Origin: Microbacterium oleivorans
GTDB taxonomy: Bacteria; Actinomycetota; Actinomycetes; Actinomycetales; Microbacteriaceae
Reading direction: 5' to 3'
Assembly (NCBI RefSeq): GCF_013389665.1
Contig: NZ_CP058316.1
Span: 248,001 to 312,000 of the forward strand
Length of the DNA stretch: 64,000 nucleotides
This document shows positions 22,962 through 32,300 of the stretch, one piece after another. A model generated the notes under the pieces. It had not been told where the DNA came from and searched no databases. It saw only the letters and a list, made by a program, of their open reading frames with translations. The position numbers and the translations under genes are program-made. Each line of letters opens with the position of its first letter. Position 1 is the stretch's first letter.

Positions 22962-23042
22962 GTGCTGCTTTCTGGTCCCGGTCGTTCGCGACCGGCGAAA
23001 GCGAACGGGGGTCGTTCGAGCCGTGCGACGAGGTCGTGCGGC

Positions 23043-23048
23043 TAGCGT
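23043..23048 (+). promoter_or_regulatory. -10 box of DUF2342 gene
   Basis: TAGCGT (an overlapping alternative, TAGAAC, starts six bases later) lies about 38 bases upstream of ATG 23087. The short leader carries GAAAGG as ribosome site. The 22962-23086 gap is shared with the divergent protease gene. Confidence 0.4.
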
Positions 23049-23086
23049 AGAACGCGAGCTGACCGCCCTGCTGAAAGGCGCCTGAC

Positions 23087-24502
23087 ATGGCTGACGATGA
23101 CCGCTCCCCCGAGGACGAGTTCCAGGAGCTGCTGCGCAGCCTGATGGGCCAGGGGGGAACCCTCGGTCCCGAGCAACTCGAGCAGCTCGGCGCGATGGGC
23201 GTCGACCCCGCGATGCTGCAGCAGATGATGCGGCAGCTGCAGGGTGCCTTCGCGGCCGGCGGCGACGGCGGCATCGACTGGAGCGCGACGCGCACGCAGG
23301 CGCTGCACCTGGCCAACAAGGACGACCACGGCATCCGCTCGGGCGACCGGCAGGACTTCTCCGACGCGTTCTCGCTCGCCACGCTCTGGCTGAGCGAGGC
23401 GACGACGATATCCGACCTCGCCGTGCCGCCGCGCGCCCTGACGCGGGGGGCGTGGGTCGAGGCCACCCTCCCGGTGTGGCAGGAGCTGGCCGAGCCCGTG
23501 GCGGGCTCGATCGCCGACGCGCTCACCGCGGCCCTCGAGACGCAGGCGCCCGAGGAGATGCGCGAGATGATCGCCGGCGCCGGACGGCTCCTGCGTACGG
23601 TCGGCGGCTCGCTGTTCGCCGCTCAGCTCGGCGCGGTGATCGGCAAGCTCTCGCAGGAGGTGGTCTCGGGCGGGGACGTCGGCATTCCGGTGATGCCCGA
23701 CGGCGAAGCCGCGATCCTCCCGCAGAACTTCGCCGATTTCGGCCGTGATCTCGGCATCGACGACGATCAGCTCGCACTCTCGCTGGCGACCCGCGAACTC
23801 GCCCACGCCCGGCTCTTCCGTCACGCACGGTGGCTGCGCCTGCATGTCATCTCCCAGGTGACGGACTTCGCGCGCGGTATCCACGTCGACACCGACGCCC
23901 TCGAGGAGCTGGCCTCCCGGTTCGACCCGTCGCAGCCCGACGAGTTGCGCCAGGCGCTCGAGAGCGGCGTGCTCCTGCCGCAGCAGTCCGAGGCCCAGGC
24001 CGCGGCCCTGGGCCGTCTCGAGCACCTGCTCGCGACCATCGAGGGGTGGGTCGACGTCGTCACCGCCGATGCCACCACGCGTCTGCCGAGCGCGGACCGC
24101 ATCGCCGAGGCGGTGCGCCGGCGCCGGGCGGTGGGCGGCCCCGCGGAGCAGGCCATGGCCTCGCTCGTGGGCCTGCAGCTGCGCCCGCGCCGTCTGCGCG
24201 AAGCGGCGGCGATGTGGCGCGCGATCACGGATGCCGTCGGCCGCGAAGCCCGCGACGGCCTCTGGGACTACCCCGATCTCATGCCCACTCCCGCAGACAT
24301 CGACGACCCCTCCGCCCTCATCGGGCGTCTGAAGGCGCACGCCCGGGGCGAGGCGCCGGAGCGCGACGAGATGGACGATGCGCTCGACGCGCTGCTCTCC
24401 GAAGCCGCCTCCCGGTCCGAGCTCCCCGGCGACGCATCCGAGCCCGAGCCCGTCGCCGAGGACACCGATCCCGAGGGTCCCGAGGGTCCCCGCCCGGTCT
24501 GA
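23087..24502 (+). CDS. DUF2342 (zincin-like) protein
   Basis: Cytosolic protein of 471 residues from the actinobacterial family annotated as zinc-dependent metalloprotease. The family landmark is LATRELAHARLFRHARWLR near residue 230, where an RE-x-AH motif stands in for HEXXH. No HEXXH is present anywhere, so protease activity rests on family annotation only. The N-terminal 60 residues are Gln/Leu/Met-rich (LQQMMRQLQGAF). The C-terminal 60 residues are acidic and Pro-rich and probably disordered. It is divergent from the PDZ protease, the same pairing seen in mycobacteria. Confidence 0.85.
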   Translation: MADDDRSPEDEFQELLRSLMGQGGTLGPEQLEQLGAMGVDPAMLQQMMRQLQGAFAAGGDGGIDWSATRTQALHLANKDDHGIRSGDRQDFSDAFSLATLWLSEATTISDLAVPPRALTRGAWVEATLPVWQELAEPVAGSIADALTAALETQAPEEMREMIAGAGRLLRTVGGSLFAAQLGAVIGKLSQEVVSGGDVGIPVMPDGEAAILPQNFADFGRDLGIDDDQLALSLATRELAHARLFRHARWLRLHVISQVTDFARGIHVDTDALEELASRFDPSQPDELRQALESGVLLPQQSEAQAAALGRLEHLLATIEGWVDVVTADATTRLPSADRIAEAVRRRRAVGGPAEQAMASLVGLQLRPRRLREAAAMWRAITDAVGREARDGLWDYPDLMPTPADIDDPSALIGRLKAHARGEAPERDEMDDALDALLSEAASRSELPGDASEPEPVAEDTDPEGPEGPRPV

Positions 24503-24602
24503 CTACCGCCGATTCCTCCCCCGCGCGTCATCCCGACGCCGGGGGCGGCATCGATGTGGACAACCGCGTCCGCGGGTGCGGCGGCGATCCACAATCGTGA
24601 GC

Positions 24603-25475
24603 ATGCCGCGCCTCCTCCCCTCCGCCGTCCCCCTGTGGCGGTCGCCGACCACTCTCCAGCTCGGCCTCGACGGTGCGGTGCGGATCACCGACGTCGCGCC
24701 CTGGCAGGAGCACCTCATCGAGGTGCTCCGAACGGGAGCGCCGGAAGGTCTGCTCGTCGCCGTCGCGGCCGGTTCCGGCGGGTCCGCCACCGAGGTCCGT
24801 CGATTCGTGTCCGAGCTCGCTCCGGTGCTGGAGCCGGCCTCGCCCTCACCCTCGGCGTTCGCCGTGCGGTTCGGCGCCGGGGTCGGGGACGACGACCGCG
24901 GCGTCGTGCGTGCGGCTCTGCGCGCCGCGGGTGTCGGCGACGACGTGCTCGACGACGCCGCGGACGAGCCGCGTAGGGCGGGTGAGCCGGGTGGGGCGGG
25001 GCCTGTCGTCCTCCTCGTGGCCGCGCATCTGGTCGAGCCGCGCCGGGCGGCGGCGCTGGTTTCTGCCGGGAGGCCCCATCTGGCGATCGAGCTCGGCGGC
25101 GACCGCATCACGGTCGGTCCTCTGGTCGTGCCCGGCCTGACCCCGTGTCAGGCCTGTCGGCACGCGCATCTGCGCGAGGCCGACCCGGACTGGCCGATCA
25201 TCGCCGCGCAGCTGATCGCGCGGCCGGCGCCGCCGAGCGATCGGGCGCTGGTGACCGCTGCGGTGGGCCTCGCGGTCGGCCTGGTCAGCGAACCCGTGCA
25301 GGCGCGGACGCGCTCGGCGACGCTGCGGTCGTCGAACGTCGAGCCGAGGTGGCACGTGCACGAGCCGCATCCAGCGTGCTGGTGCCGATCTCCCGGACGA
25401 AGCGCGACACCTGCCGCTCGTACCGCCCCGATCCACGGGCCCACGACAGCGAGAGCGTCCGCGCAGACCGCGTGA
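24603..25475 (+). CDS. TOMM-precursor leader-binding-like (cyclodehydratase-type) protein
   Basis: 290 residues resembling the ThiF/YcaO-partner proteins annotated as leader-peptide-binding in actinobacteria. The recognisable part is the C-terminal half: VGPLVVPGLTPCQACRHAHL with a CxxC pair, and HPACWC with a second Cys pair, likely one structural zinc site. No precursor peptide or YcaO gene lies nearby, so a role in peptide modification is doubtful. In mycobacteria the DUF2342 gene is followed by a similar gene. ATG 24603 was chosen; GTG two codons upstream is possible. The last 29 residues lie inside the opposite-strand helicase gene and show no family similarity. Confidence 0.75.
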   Translation: MPRLLPSAVPLWRSPTTLQLGLDGAVRITDVAPWQEHLIEVLRTGAPEGLLVAVAAGSGGSATEVRRFVSELAPVLEPASPSPSAFAVRFGAGVGDDDRGVVRAALRAAGVGDDVLDDAADEPRRAGEPGGAGPVVLLVAAHLVEPRRAAALVSAGRPHLAIELGGDRITVGPLVVPGLTPCQACRHAHLREADPDWPIIAAQLIARPAPPSDRALVTAAVGLAVGLVSEPVQARTRSATLRSSNVEPRWHVHEPHPACWCRSPGRSATPAARTAPIHGPTTARASAQTA

Positions 25476-27039
25476 TGCCGACGTAAGCCAGACGGCGCTC
25501 CTCGTCCACCTGCTCGAACGTGGTCGCATACGAGATCGGGAGGAGACCCTCGGCGAGTCCGACGAGATGCACGTGGGGCCATTCGAGGCCCTTGGCCGCG
25601 TGGAGAGTCGAGAGGGTCACCGTGCGCGTGGCCACCTCGTGCTGATCCTTCGCCCGCGCCTGCAGATCATCGGTGAACGAGCGCATGCTCGTGCCCGGAG
25701 CCGCCTCCTCGGCGAGGCGCAGCAGCGCGGCTCGTGCCTCCCACGCGTCACGCAGCGGGCCGCCTGCGGCCGGGGGCTCGTCGCTGAGTCCCAGCGAGTG
25801 CAGCACAGCCCGCACGTCCGAGACCAGGTCGCCCGACGACGGGGCCACGGCGGCACCGCGCAGTGCCATGACCGCCTGCCGAACCTCGGGGATGTCGAAG
25901 TACCGCGTGCCCCCGAGCACCGACGCGGCGATCCCTCGGCGCGCGAGAGCGGCCAGCAGCGGCGCCGACTGCGCGTTGGCCCGGTAGAGCACGGCGATCT
26001 CTCGGGGATCGGCGCCCGCCGCGAGCTGGTCGGCGATCGCTCCGGCGACGCCGTCCGCCTCGGCGGCATCGTCGGGGTACTCGCGGAGGGTCGGACGCGG
26101 GTGATCGGGTGTCGCGCGCTGGGCCGCGAGCTCGAGGGCTCCGGGCCGGCCGCGCATGAGCTCGTTGGCCACGGCCACGACCGTGGCCTCGGATCGGTAG
26201 TTGCGCTCGAGGCGAAGGACGCGCGCATCCGGATGCCGCACGCCGAAATCCAGCAGGTAGCGCGGGTCGGCGCCGGCGAACGAGTAGATGGTCTGGCTCG
26301 CGTCGCCCACCACGCACAGGTCGTGCCGGTCGCCGAGCCAGAGCTCCAGCAGGCGGTGCTGGATCGGAGAGACGTCCTGGAACTCGTCGACGGTGAAGTG
26401 GCGGTACTGCTCGCGCACCTCGGCGGCGACGCGCGGCTCGGCCTCGAGCATCCCGGCGCAGGCCAGCAGCACGTCCTCGAAATCGAGCTGGCGACGCTCG
26501 TCCTTGAGCCGCTCGTACGAGCGCTGGAGAGCGACCACCGCATCGAGCGAGAGCATGCCGACGCCCTCCGGCCGGTCCTGCGCGTACTGCTCGATGGATC
26601 GCATCGTGATCTTGCGCCATTCGATGCGTGTCGCCACGTCCCGCAGCACCGACGGATCCGGGTTGACCCCGATCTCGTCGGCGGCCTGGGCCAGCAGGCG
26701 CACCTTGCTGTCGAGGATGGTGGGCGCCGTGTCGCCGGCGATCTGCGGCCAGAAGTAGTTCAGCTGCGACAGGGCCGCGGCGTGGAAGGTCCGCGCCGCG
26801 ACACCGCCGACGCCCAGGGCGCGCAGGCGCCCCCGCATCTCGCCGGCGGCTTTCGCCGTGAACGTCACGGCCATGACCCGACCGGGCGAGTAGGCGCCCG
26901 TGTCGACGCCGTGCGCGATGCGATGGGTGATCACCCGCGTCTTGCCCGACCCGGCGCCCGCGAGCACGCACACCGGACCACGCAGCGCCGAGGCGGCCTC
27001 GCGCTGCTGCTCATCCAGCCCCGCCAACGGGTCGGTCAC
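25285..27039 (-). CDS. UvrD2-like superfamily 1A DNA helicase
   Basis: 3'-5' DNA helicase of 584 residues. Motifs: Walker A LAGAGSGKTRVITHRIA (Lys33), motif Ia VMAVTFTAKAAGEMRGRLRA, motif II VDEFQDVSP, motif III VVGDASQTIYSFAGADP, motif V TLHAAKGLEWPHVHLVGLAE and motif VI RRLAYVGITRSARTL. The start is GTG 27039, overlapping nudC by four bases. The C-terminal HRDC domain of mycobacterial UvrD2 is missing. Homology ends with RQVSRFVREIGTS and is followed by a 30-residue Ala/Ser/Arg tail encoded opposite the plus-strand gene. Good confidence in the helicase; the UvrD2 name rests on position and motifs. Confidence 0.9.
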   Translation of the reverse strand: MTDPLAGLDEQQREAASALRGPVCVLAGAGSGKTRVITHRIAHGVDTGAYSPGRVMAVTFTAKAAGEMRGRLRALGVGGVAARTFHAAALSQLNYFWPQIAGDTAPTILDSKVRLLAQAADEIGVNPDPSVLRDVATRIEWRKITMRSIEQYAQDRPEGVGMLSLDAVVALQRSYERLKDERRQLDFEDVLLACAGMLEAEPRVAAEVREQYRHFTVDEFQDVSPIQHRLLELWLGDRHDLCVVGDASQTIYSFAGADPRYLLDFGVRHPDARVLRLERNYRSEATVVAVANELMRGRPGALELAAQRATPDHPRPTLREYPDDAAEADGVAGAIADQLAAGADPREIAVLYRANAQSAPLLAALARRGIAASVLGGTRYFDIPEVRQAVMALRGAAVAPSSGDLVSDVRAVLHSLGLSDEPPAAGGPLRDAWEARAALLRLAEEAAPGTSMRSFTDDLQARAKDQHEVATRTVTLSTLHAAKGLEWPHVHLVGLAEGLLPISYATTFEQVDEERRLAYVGITRSARTLSLSWARGSGRYERQVSRFVREIGTSTLDAARARATSARRSTTAASPSASAPARVR

Positions 27040-27947
27040 GCGTGCTCCCCGCACCAGTCGGCGATGAGACGGTGCGCGATCGAGGCCGTCCCCGGCAGCG
27101 ATACCGGCCCGGTTCCGGCCAAGGAGCTGACGATCTCGTCGCGTGTGAACCAGCGCACCGCGACGATCTCCTCGCCGTCCGGGCGGGCGGCGGGCGCGTC
27201 TGCGGCGACCGCGTGGAACCCGAGCATCAGCGAACGCGGATACGGCCATCCCTGCGATCCGCGGTACTCGAGGTCGTCCACGACCACCCCGGCCTCTTCG
27301 GCCACCTCGCGACGAATGGCGGTCTCGAGCGACTCCCCCGCCTCGACGAACCCCGCGAATGTCGAGAACCGGTTGTGGGCGGCCCACGAAGCGTTCTGTC
27401 CGAGGAGGATCCGCTCGTTCCGTACGTCGCGCACGGCCACGATGACGGCCGGGTCGGTGCGAGGGAACTGCTCCCGTCCGCAACCCGTGCACGAACGCGA
27501 CCAACCGGCCGAGCGCAGCGGCGCGGGGGCTCCGCACCGGGGGCAGAACCGGAAGTCGGCGAACCACCGTCCGAGCGCGACGGCGGTCACGAAGGCCCCG
27601 GCGTCCTCGTCGACGAGGTCGCCGCCGGCCATCCGCAGCGATGCCCAGCCGTCGTCATCGACCGCATCGTCGCCGGCGGCGGCAGGCACGGAGGCGGCCA
27701 CCAACCGCGCCGAGCCGTCGCCGGCACGTCCGAGGAAGCCCCATTCGGCGGTGCCCGCGACCGCGGCCGCCTCGTCCGGGGTCCGCCACCGGAGCCGATC
27801 TCCGGTGATCTCGGCGCGATCCCCGCGGATGACCAGGACACGGGTGCCCGCGTCCGCCCGGAGGCGCGGGATCAGATCCTCCGACGCGCGCTCGGCGGCT
27901 GCGGTGTCGAAGGAGGACCGGGCAAGAGCCGGCGGCTGCAATCGCAT
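27036..27947 (-). CDS. nudC: NADH/NAD+ diphosphatase NudC
   Basis: Nudix hydrolase of 303 residues that cleaves NADH to NMNH and AMP; the family can also remove NAD caps from RNA. The zinc ribbon is Cys135, Cys138, Cys153 and Cys156. The Nudix box runs from G199 to V221 (GFVEAGESLETAIRREVAEE). SQGWPYPRS is the family's SQPWPFPxS element, with Gly in place of Pro. ATG 27947 follows GAGAGAGG. It is coupled to the helicase downstream, as in mycobacteria. Confidence 0.95.
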   Translation of the reverse strand: MRLQPPALARSSFDTAAAERASEDLIPRLRADAGTRVLVIRGDRAEITGDRLRWRTPDEAAAVAGTAEWGFLGRAGDGSARLVAASVPAAAGDDAVDDDGWASLRMAGGDLVDEDAGAFVTAVALGRWFADFRFCPRCGAPAPLRSAGWSRSCTGCGREQFPRTDPAVIVAVRDVRNERILLGQNASWAAHNRFSTFAGFVEAGESLETAIRREVAEEAGVVVDDLEYRGSQGWPYPRSLMLGFHAVAADAPAARPDGEEIVAVRWFTRDEIVSSLAGTGPVSLPGTASIAHRLIADWCGEHA

Positions 27948-28000
27948 GTCGGGGACCTCTCTCGCGGGCGTGGCGCGTCGGCCTGCGCCGCCGCCCGACC

Positions 28001-28006
28001 TACCCT
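28001..28006 (+). promoter_or_regulatory. -10 box of phosphotransferase-like gene
   Basis: TACCCT, six bases before ATG 28013. This predicts a leaderless mRNA; there is no Shine-Dalgarno in the gap GATGGC. Confidence 0.5.
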
Positions 28007-28012
28007 GATGGC

Positions 28013-29305
28013 ATGGCTCGCTCTCCCTTCACTCTAGCCGCGTCCGTCAGCTCGGCTCTCCCCGGTGCCGCCGTCGTCGGAGCCGCGGATCTCACCGAGG
28101 GTGCAGACGGTCGCTACGACAGCGCGCTGGTGACACTGGACGACGGCCGTCGGGTGGTCGTCCGCGTCCCGAACGACCCCGATGCCGACCGCGAGCTGGT
28201 CGCCGACACCCGTGCGCTGCGCGCACTGACCCCCGGCGTTCGAGCCCTGCTCCCCTTCGCCGCCCCCACCGTGCTCGGCACCGCCCGCATCGATGCGTTC
28301 ATCGCGGTGGTGCAGGAGTTCGTTCCCGGATACCGCGTCGAGGCCGCGCACATCCCCGCCGGCCGTGGTGTGGCGTGGTCGCTGGGAGCAGCGATCGCCC
28401 GAGTGCACGGTCTGCCCGCCGATGTCGCCCGCAATGCCGGGCTGCGCACGCGGACCAGTGGCGAGGTGCGCGCGGACGCGGAACGGCTGCTCGACCGCGC
28501 TGAGGCCACCGGGGCGCTCCCGTTCGGGCTGCTGCGGCGATGGAGCACCGCTCTCGCTGCCGATCGTCTCTGGCGGTTCGAGACGACGGTGACCCTCGGC
28601 GGGGTCGACCCGAGCCGATTCGTCCTGACCGACACCTCGGCCGGTCCGACCGTCACGGGCCTGCTGGCATGGCACGGTCTCGGAGTCGGCGACCCGGCGG
28701 AAGACCTCCGATGGCTCGCGTCGGCGCCCGACGCGCGCGACGATGTGCTCGATGCCTACGCGGCGGCGGCGCACCACACGCCCGACGCCGAACTCGCCGC
28801 CCGCGCGCGCCTCTACGCCGAGCTCGAGTTCGCGCGCTGGCTCGCCCACGGTCACGAGACGGGTGCGTCGCGTGTCGTCGACGACGCCGTCGCCCTCCTG
28901 ACGGCCCTCGACGACGGCGTGCGCGACGAGCCGCTCCTCACCGACGATCACAGCTCCGTCGACGACGCCCTCGAGATGCTCGGGCGCACCCCGGCGACCG
29001 CCACCACCCCGGGTGACACGTCGATGCAGACCGACACCTACGACCCCGCGGTCCTCGCCGCCTACCTCGCCGATCAGGATGCTGCCGAGCAGGCCGACAT
29101 CGAGACGATCCCCATCGACCTGTCGGATTGGACTCCCGAGGGCGCGTCGAGCGATCGTCGCCGCGAGGCCGGGCCGGGTGCGACGGGGCCCGTCGCGCGC
29201 GACGCCGCCGGCTCGGTCGCGCACGACGACGACGCCGCGGAGCAGGACCCCGAGCACTCCGAGTCCGCGCGCAACGCGCTGCGACGGTGGGCCGGCACCG
29301 ACTGA
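28013..29305 (+). CDS. Phosphotransferase-fold protein with degenerate catalytic site
   Basis: 430 residues. Residues 1-300 follow the aminoglycoside/macrolide phosphotransferase fold: VTLDDGRRVVVRVPND (N-lobe), VVQEFVPGYRVEAAHI (hinge) and LGAAIARVHGLP. The catalytic loop HGDxxxxN is replaced by GGVDPSRFVLTD, and the DxD metal motif by AWHGLGVGDPAEDL. The catalytic Asp and Asn therefore appear lost, and a scaffold or binding role is more likely than kinase activity. The last 100 residues are acidic and low-complexity. Annotation as macrolide phosphotransferase would be unsafe. It is divergent from nudC and convergent with adnB. Confidence 0.78.
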   Translation: MARSPFTLAASVSSALPGAAVVGAADLTEGADGRYDSALVTLDDGRRVVVRVPNDPDADRELVADTRALRALTPGVRALLPFAAPTVLGTARIDAFIAVVQEFVPGYRVEAAHIPAGRGVAWSLGAAIARVHGLPADVARNAGLRTRTSGEVRADAERLLDRAEATGALPFGLLRRWSTALAADRLWRFETTVTLGGVDPSRFVLTDTSAGPTVTGLLAWHGLGVGDPAEDLRWLASAPDARDDVLDAYAAAAHHTPDAELAARARLYAELEFARWLAHGHETGASRVVDDAVALLTALDDGVRDEPLLTDDHSSVDDALEMLGRTPATATTPGDTSMQTDTYDPAVLAAYLADQDAAEQADIETIPIDLSDWTPEGASSDRRREAGPGATGPVARDAAGSVAHDDDAAEQDPEHSESARNALRRWAGTD

Positions 29306-29335
29306 ACCGTCGCCGGCGGCCGCCTGTCGCTGCGC

Positions 29336-32300
29336 TCAGCCACGCAGGACGAGGTCGTCGCCGACGTAGTACAGGGCAACGTCGATCTCGGATCGAGCGA
29401 TGCCGTGTCGGGCCGCGTAGGCCCGCCGATACAGCTGCAGCTGCAGCATCCGCTCCTCACGCTCGGCGAGTGTGCGGGGCGGTCGACCCGTCTTCCAGTC
29501 GACGATCTCGATGCGCCCACCACGGTCGGCGCGGCGGTAGACGGCGTCGAGTTTGCAGATGATCACGTGGGACCGGCCGTCCGCGAGCAGCGTGTCGTCG
29601 GCGAAGTCGATCTCCGTCTCGACCTCGATCGGCTGGAGCGCGCCCCACTCGGACCGGAGGAAATTGTCCTGCAGGCGGCGCAGATCGGCCTCCGGTGTCG
29701 CATCCCCGCCCTCGGCGTCGTCGTCGAGGTCCCAGAGCGCAGCGTCGGGCTGCGGTCCGCGCGGCGTCAGGCCCGACCGCTGTTCGACCCAGGTGTGGAA
29801 CCGGGTGCCCAGTCGGGTCTCGCGGTGGGGACGCTCGGGCAGGGGCCGCAGCGTGAGCTCGGCGGCGGCTGCGTAGTCGGCCGCGAAGTCCTTGAACCGC
29901 GACGCGGGGATGCGGGTGGGCGCCGCCGGCGCGATCGAGCCGCGACGCTCCGCCTGCTCGGCGAGGAGAAGGGCGAGGTCGCGGCTCGGCTCGGCTCGGA
30001 CGTCCGAGGCTGCGGCTTCTCGAACCGACCGTGCGGCGAGCTCGACGCCGTCGCGGCGCGCGCCGAGCGGGTCGAGCGGCCACGACAGCACCTGCCGCCG
30101 TTCGAGGTAGGGGTTCTCGCCGGGATCGATGTCGGCGAGCTGCTGTCCGAGCGCCCCGGCGACCTCGAGGAGGAACGGGCTGGGTCCGCGCGGGTTGCGG
30201 GTGCCCGACCACGACGCGCCGCACAGGAGCAGCGCGTCGCGGGCGCGGGTGACGGCGACGTAGGCGAGCCGCCGCTCCTCGTCGCGCTGACGATCGGCGT
30301 TGTCGTCGGCGAAGCGGGCGAGGGCGGCCTTGAGATCCTGCTGCGTGGGAGCGAGGTGCGCCTCCCATCCGAACCGCGGCAGCCAGGGCGCGTCGCCGCG
30401 GAACCCGTACGGCAGCACGCCGAAACCGAGCCAGCCCTGTTTGTCGCGGGCACGCGCCGGGAGCTCGTCGGCCACCACGCGCCCCACCGCGACGGCATCC
30501 CACTCGAGTCCTTTGGACCCGTGGATGGTGAGGATCTGCACGACGTCGTCTTCGGGAGGCTCGGTCCGCGGCGCGAACTCGTCCTGCCGCTCGGCGTGAT
30601 CGAGCCAGGCCAGCAGGCTCGGGAGGGACCCGGACTCATCGGTGGCCAGAAAGCCCTGCAGCTCGTCGACGAAGGCCCGCAGCTGGTCGGAGGCGACTCG
30701 GGCCGGGCCGCGGCTCTCGTTCGCGGCCAGCTCGATGTCGAGGCGCAGTTCCGCCTCGATGAGCCGCACCAGTTCCGGGATGGGCATCGCCGCGGCCCGG
30801 CGGAGCCCCGCGAACACGGCGGCGGCCTCGCGGAGCCGGTCGCGCGCCGCCTCGGAGAATCCGGCAAGCCAGCCGTGGTCGGCGGGGACCCGCAGCACGA
30901 AGTCCAGCGCGTCGATCAGGGAGGCCCGTTCGTCGCCGCCGGCCAGGGCGGGGGGCAGCGGCTGCAGAGCGGCGTCCGAGCGCGCCAGACGGCGCGCGAG
31001 CTCGGCGAGCGAGCGCAGATCGCGCAGCCCGACCGCCCAGCGCGGCCCCGACAGCAATCGCAGCAGCGCCGACCCCGCGGTCGGATCGCTGATCACCCGC
31101 AGCACCGAGACGACGTCGACCACCTCCGGTGTGCTGAGCAGTCCGCCCAGGCCGAGGATCCGATGCGGGATGCCGCGGCGCCCGAGCGCATCGGCGAAGC
31201 GGGTCATGTGCTTCTTGCTCCGCAGCAGGATGGCGGCGCTCGTGGTCGCGCCGCGCGCCCGGCGTTCGGCGCGCACCCGTGCGAACCACGCGGCGACCCG
31301 TTCGGTCTCGGCGTCGAGGTCGACGTCGAAGGCCAGATCCACGATGCCCGCCGGGGCGCCCGGGCGCGGGCGGAGCTCGTCCACCGGCACCGGTGACCGG
31401 CTCGCCAGGGGCTCGAGCACGGCGTTGGCCGCCTGGAGGATGCGGCCGCTGTTGCGCCAGCTCGTGGCGAGGGAGTACTGACCGGAGCGGCCCCCGGGCG
31501 CGAACGCGCCCGCGAAGTCGCCGAGGTTGCCGGCGCTGGCTCCGCGCCAGCCGTAGATCGACTGGTGCGGGTCCCCCACGGCCATCGCCGCCGTGTCGGC
31601 GAAGATCGAGGCGAGCAGCTCGGTCTGCACCACGGAGGTGTCCTGGTACTCGTCCAGCAGGACCACCGGGTACCGGGCTCGCAGCTCGGCGCCCACCTGG
31701 GGATGTCGCCGGATCACCGTCAGCGCCCCGGCGACCTGGTCGGCGAAGTCGATGACGCCCAGACGCGCCTTCCGGCGCTGGTACTCGCGGGCGAGGTCGG
31801 CCAGGAGCGGAAGGGCCCCGACGTTCTCCGCCGCGCGGGCCACGTCGACGTAGACCGACGTGCCGGCTCGCGTCGAAGGCCGCTCCAGGACGTCGCGGAA
31901 CGCCTCGCCGAAGCGCTCGAGATCGTCGAAGTCGACGAGGTTGTCCACCCCGTCGCGTGCGATGCGCAGGGCCCCGTCGATGATGGTGCGCACGGCGTTC
32001 TCGCGCCTCTCGAGACGTTCGTCGTCGGAATCGAGCACGACGCGGCGCATCAGCAGCCACGCCGCCGATTCGCTGAGGACGGCGGACTCCGGGTCGCGGC
32101 CGATGCGCACGGCGTTCTCGCGCACGATGCCGTCCGCGAAGCTGTTGTAGGTCGAGACGGTCGGACGCTCCAGAAGCGTGTCGGCACGGGATCCGGCCGC
32201 CTCGGCTCGGGTGTCCGATCGCGCGCGCTCGATCGCCTCGGAACGTGATGCCCGCGGCGCGCCGGCCCCCCGCTCCAACTCGCCGAACACGTCGAGCGCT

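Noticed and set aside
24603..25475. A ribosomally made azole-peptide (TOMM) biosynthetic cluster
   Set aside because: Only one cyclodehydratase-like protein is present. No YcaO, dehydrogenase, precursor peptide or exporter lies within several kb, and its neighbourhood is conserved in actinobacteria without such clusters.
28013..29305. Macrolide or aminoglycoside resistance gene
   Set aside because: The catalytic Asp/Asn motif is missing and the gene is in a conserved chromosomal setting.
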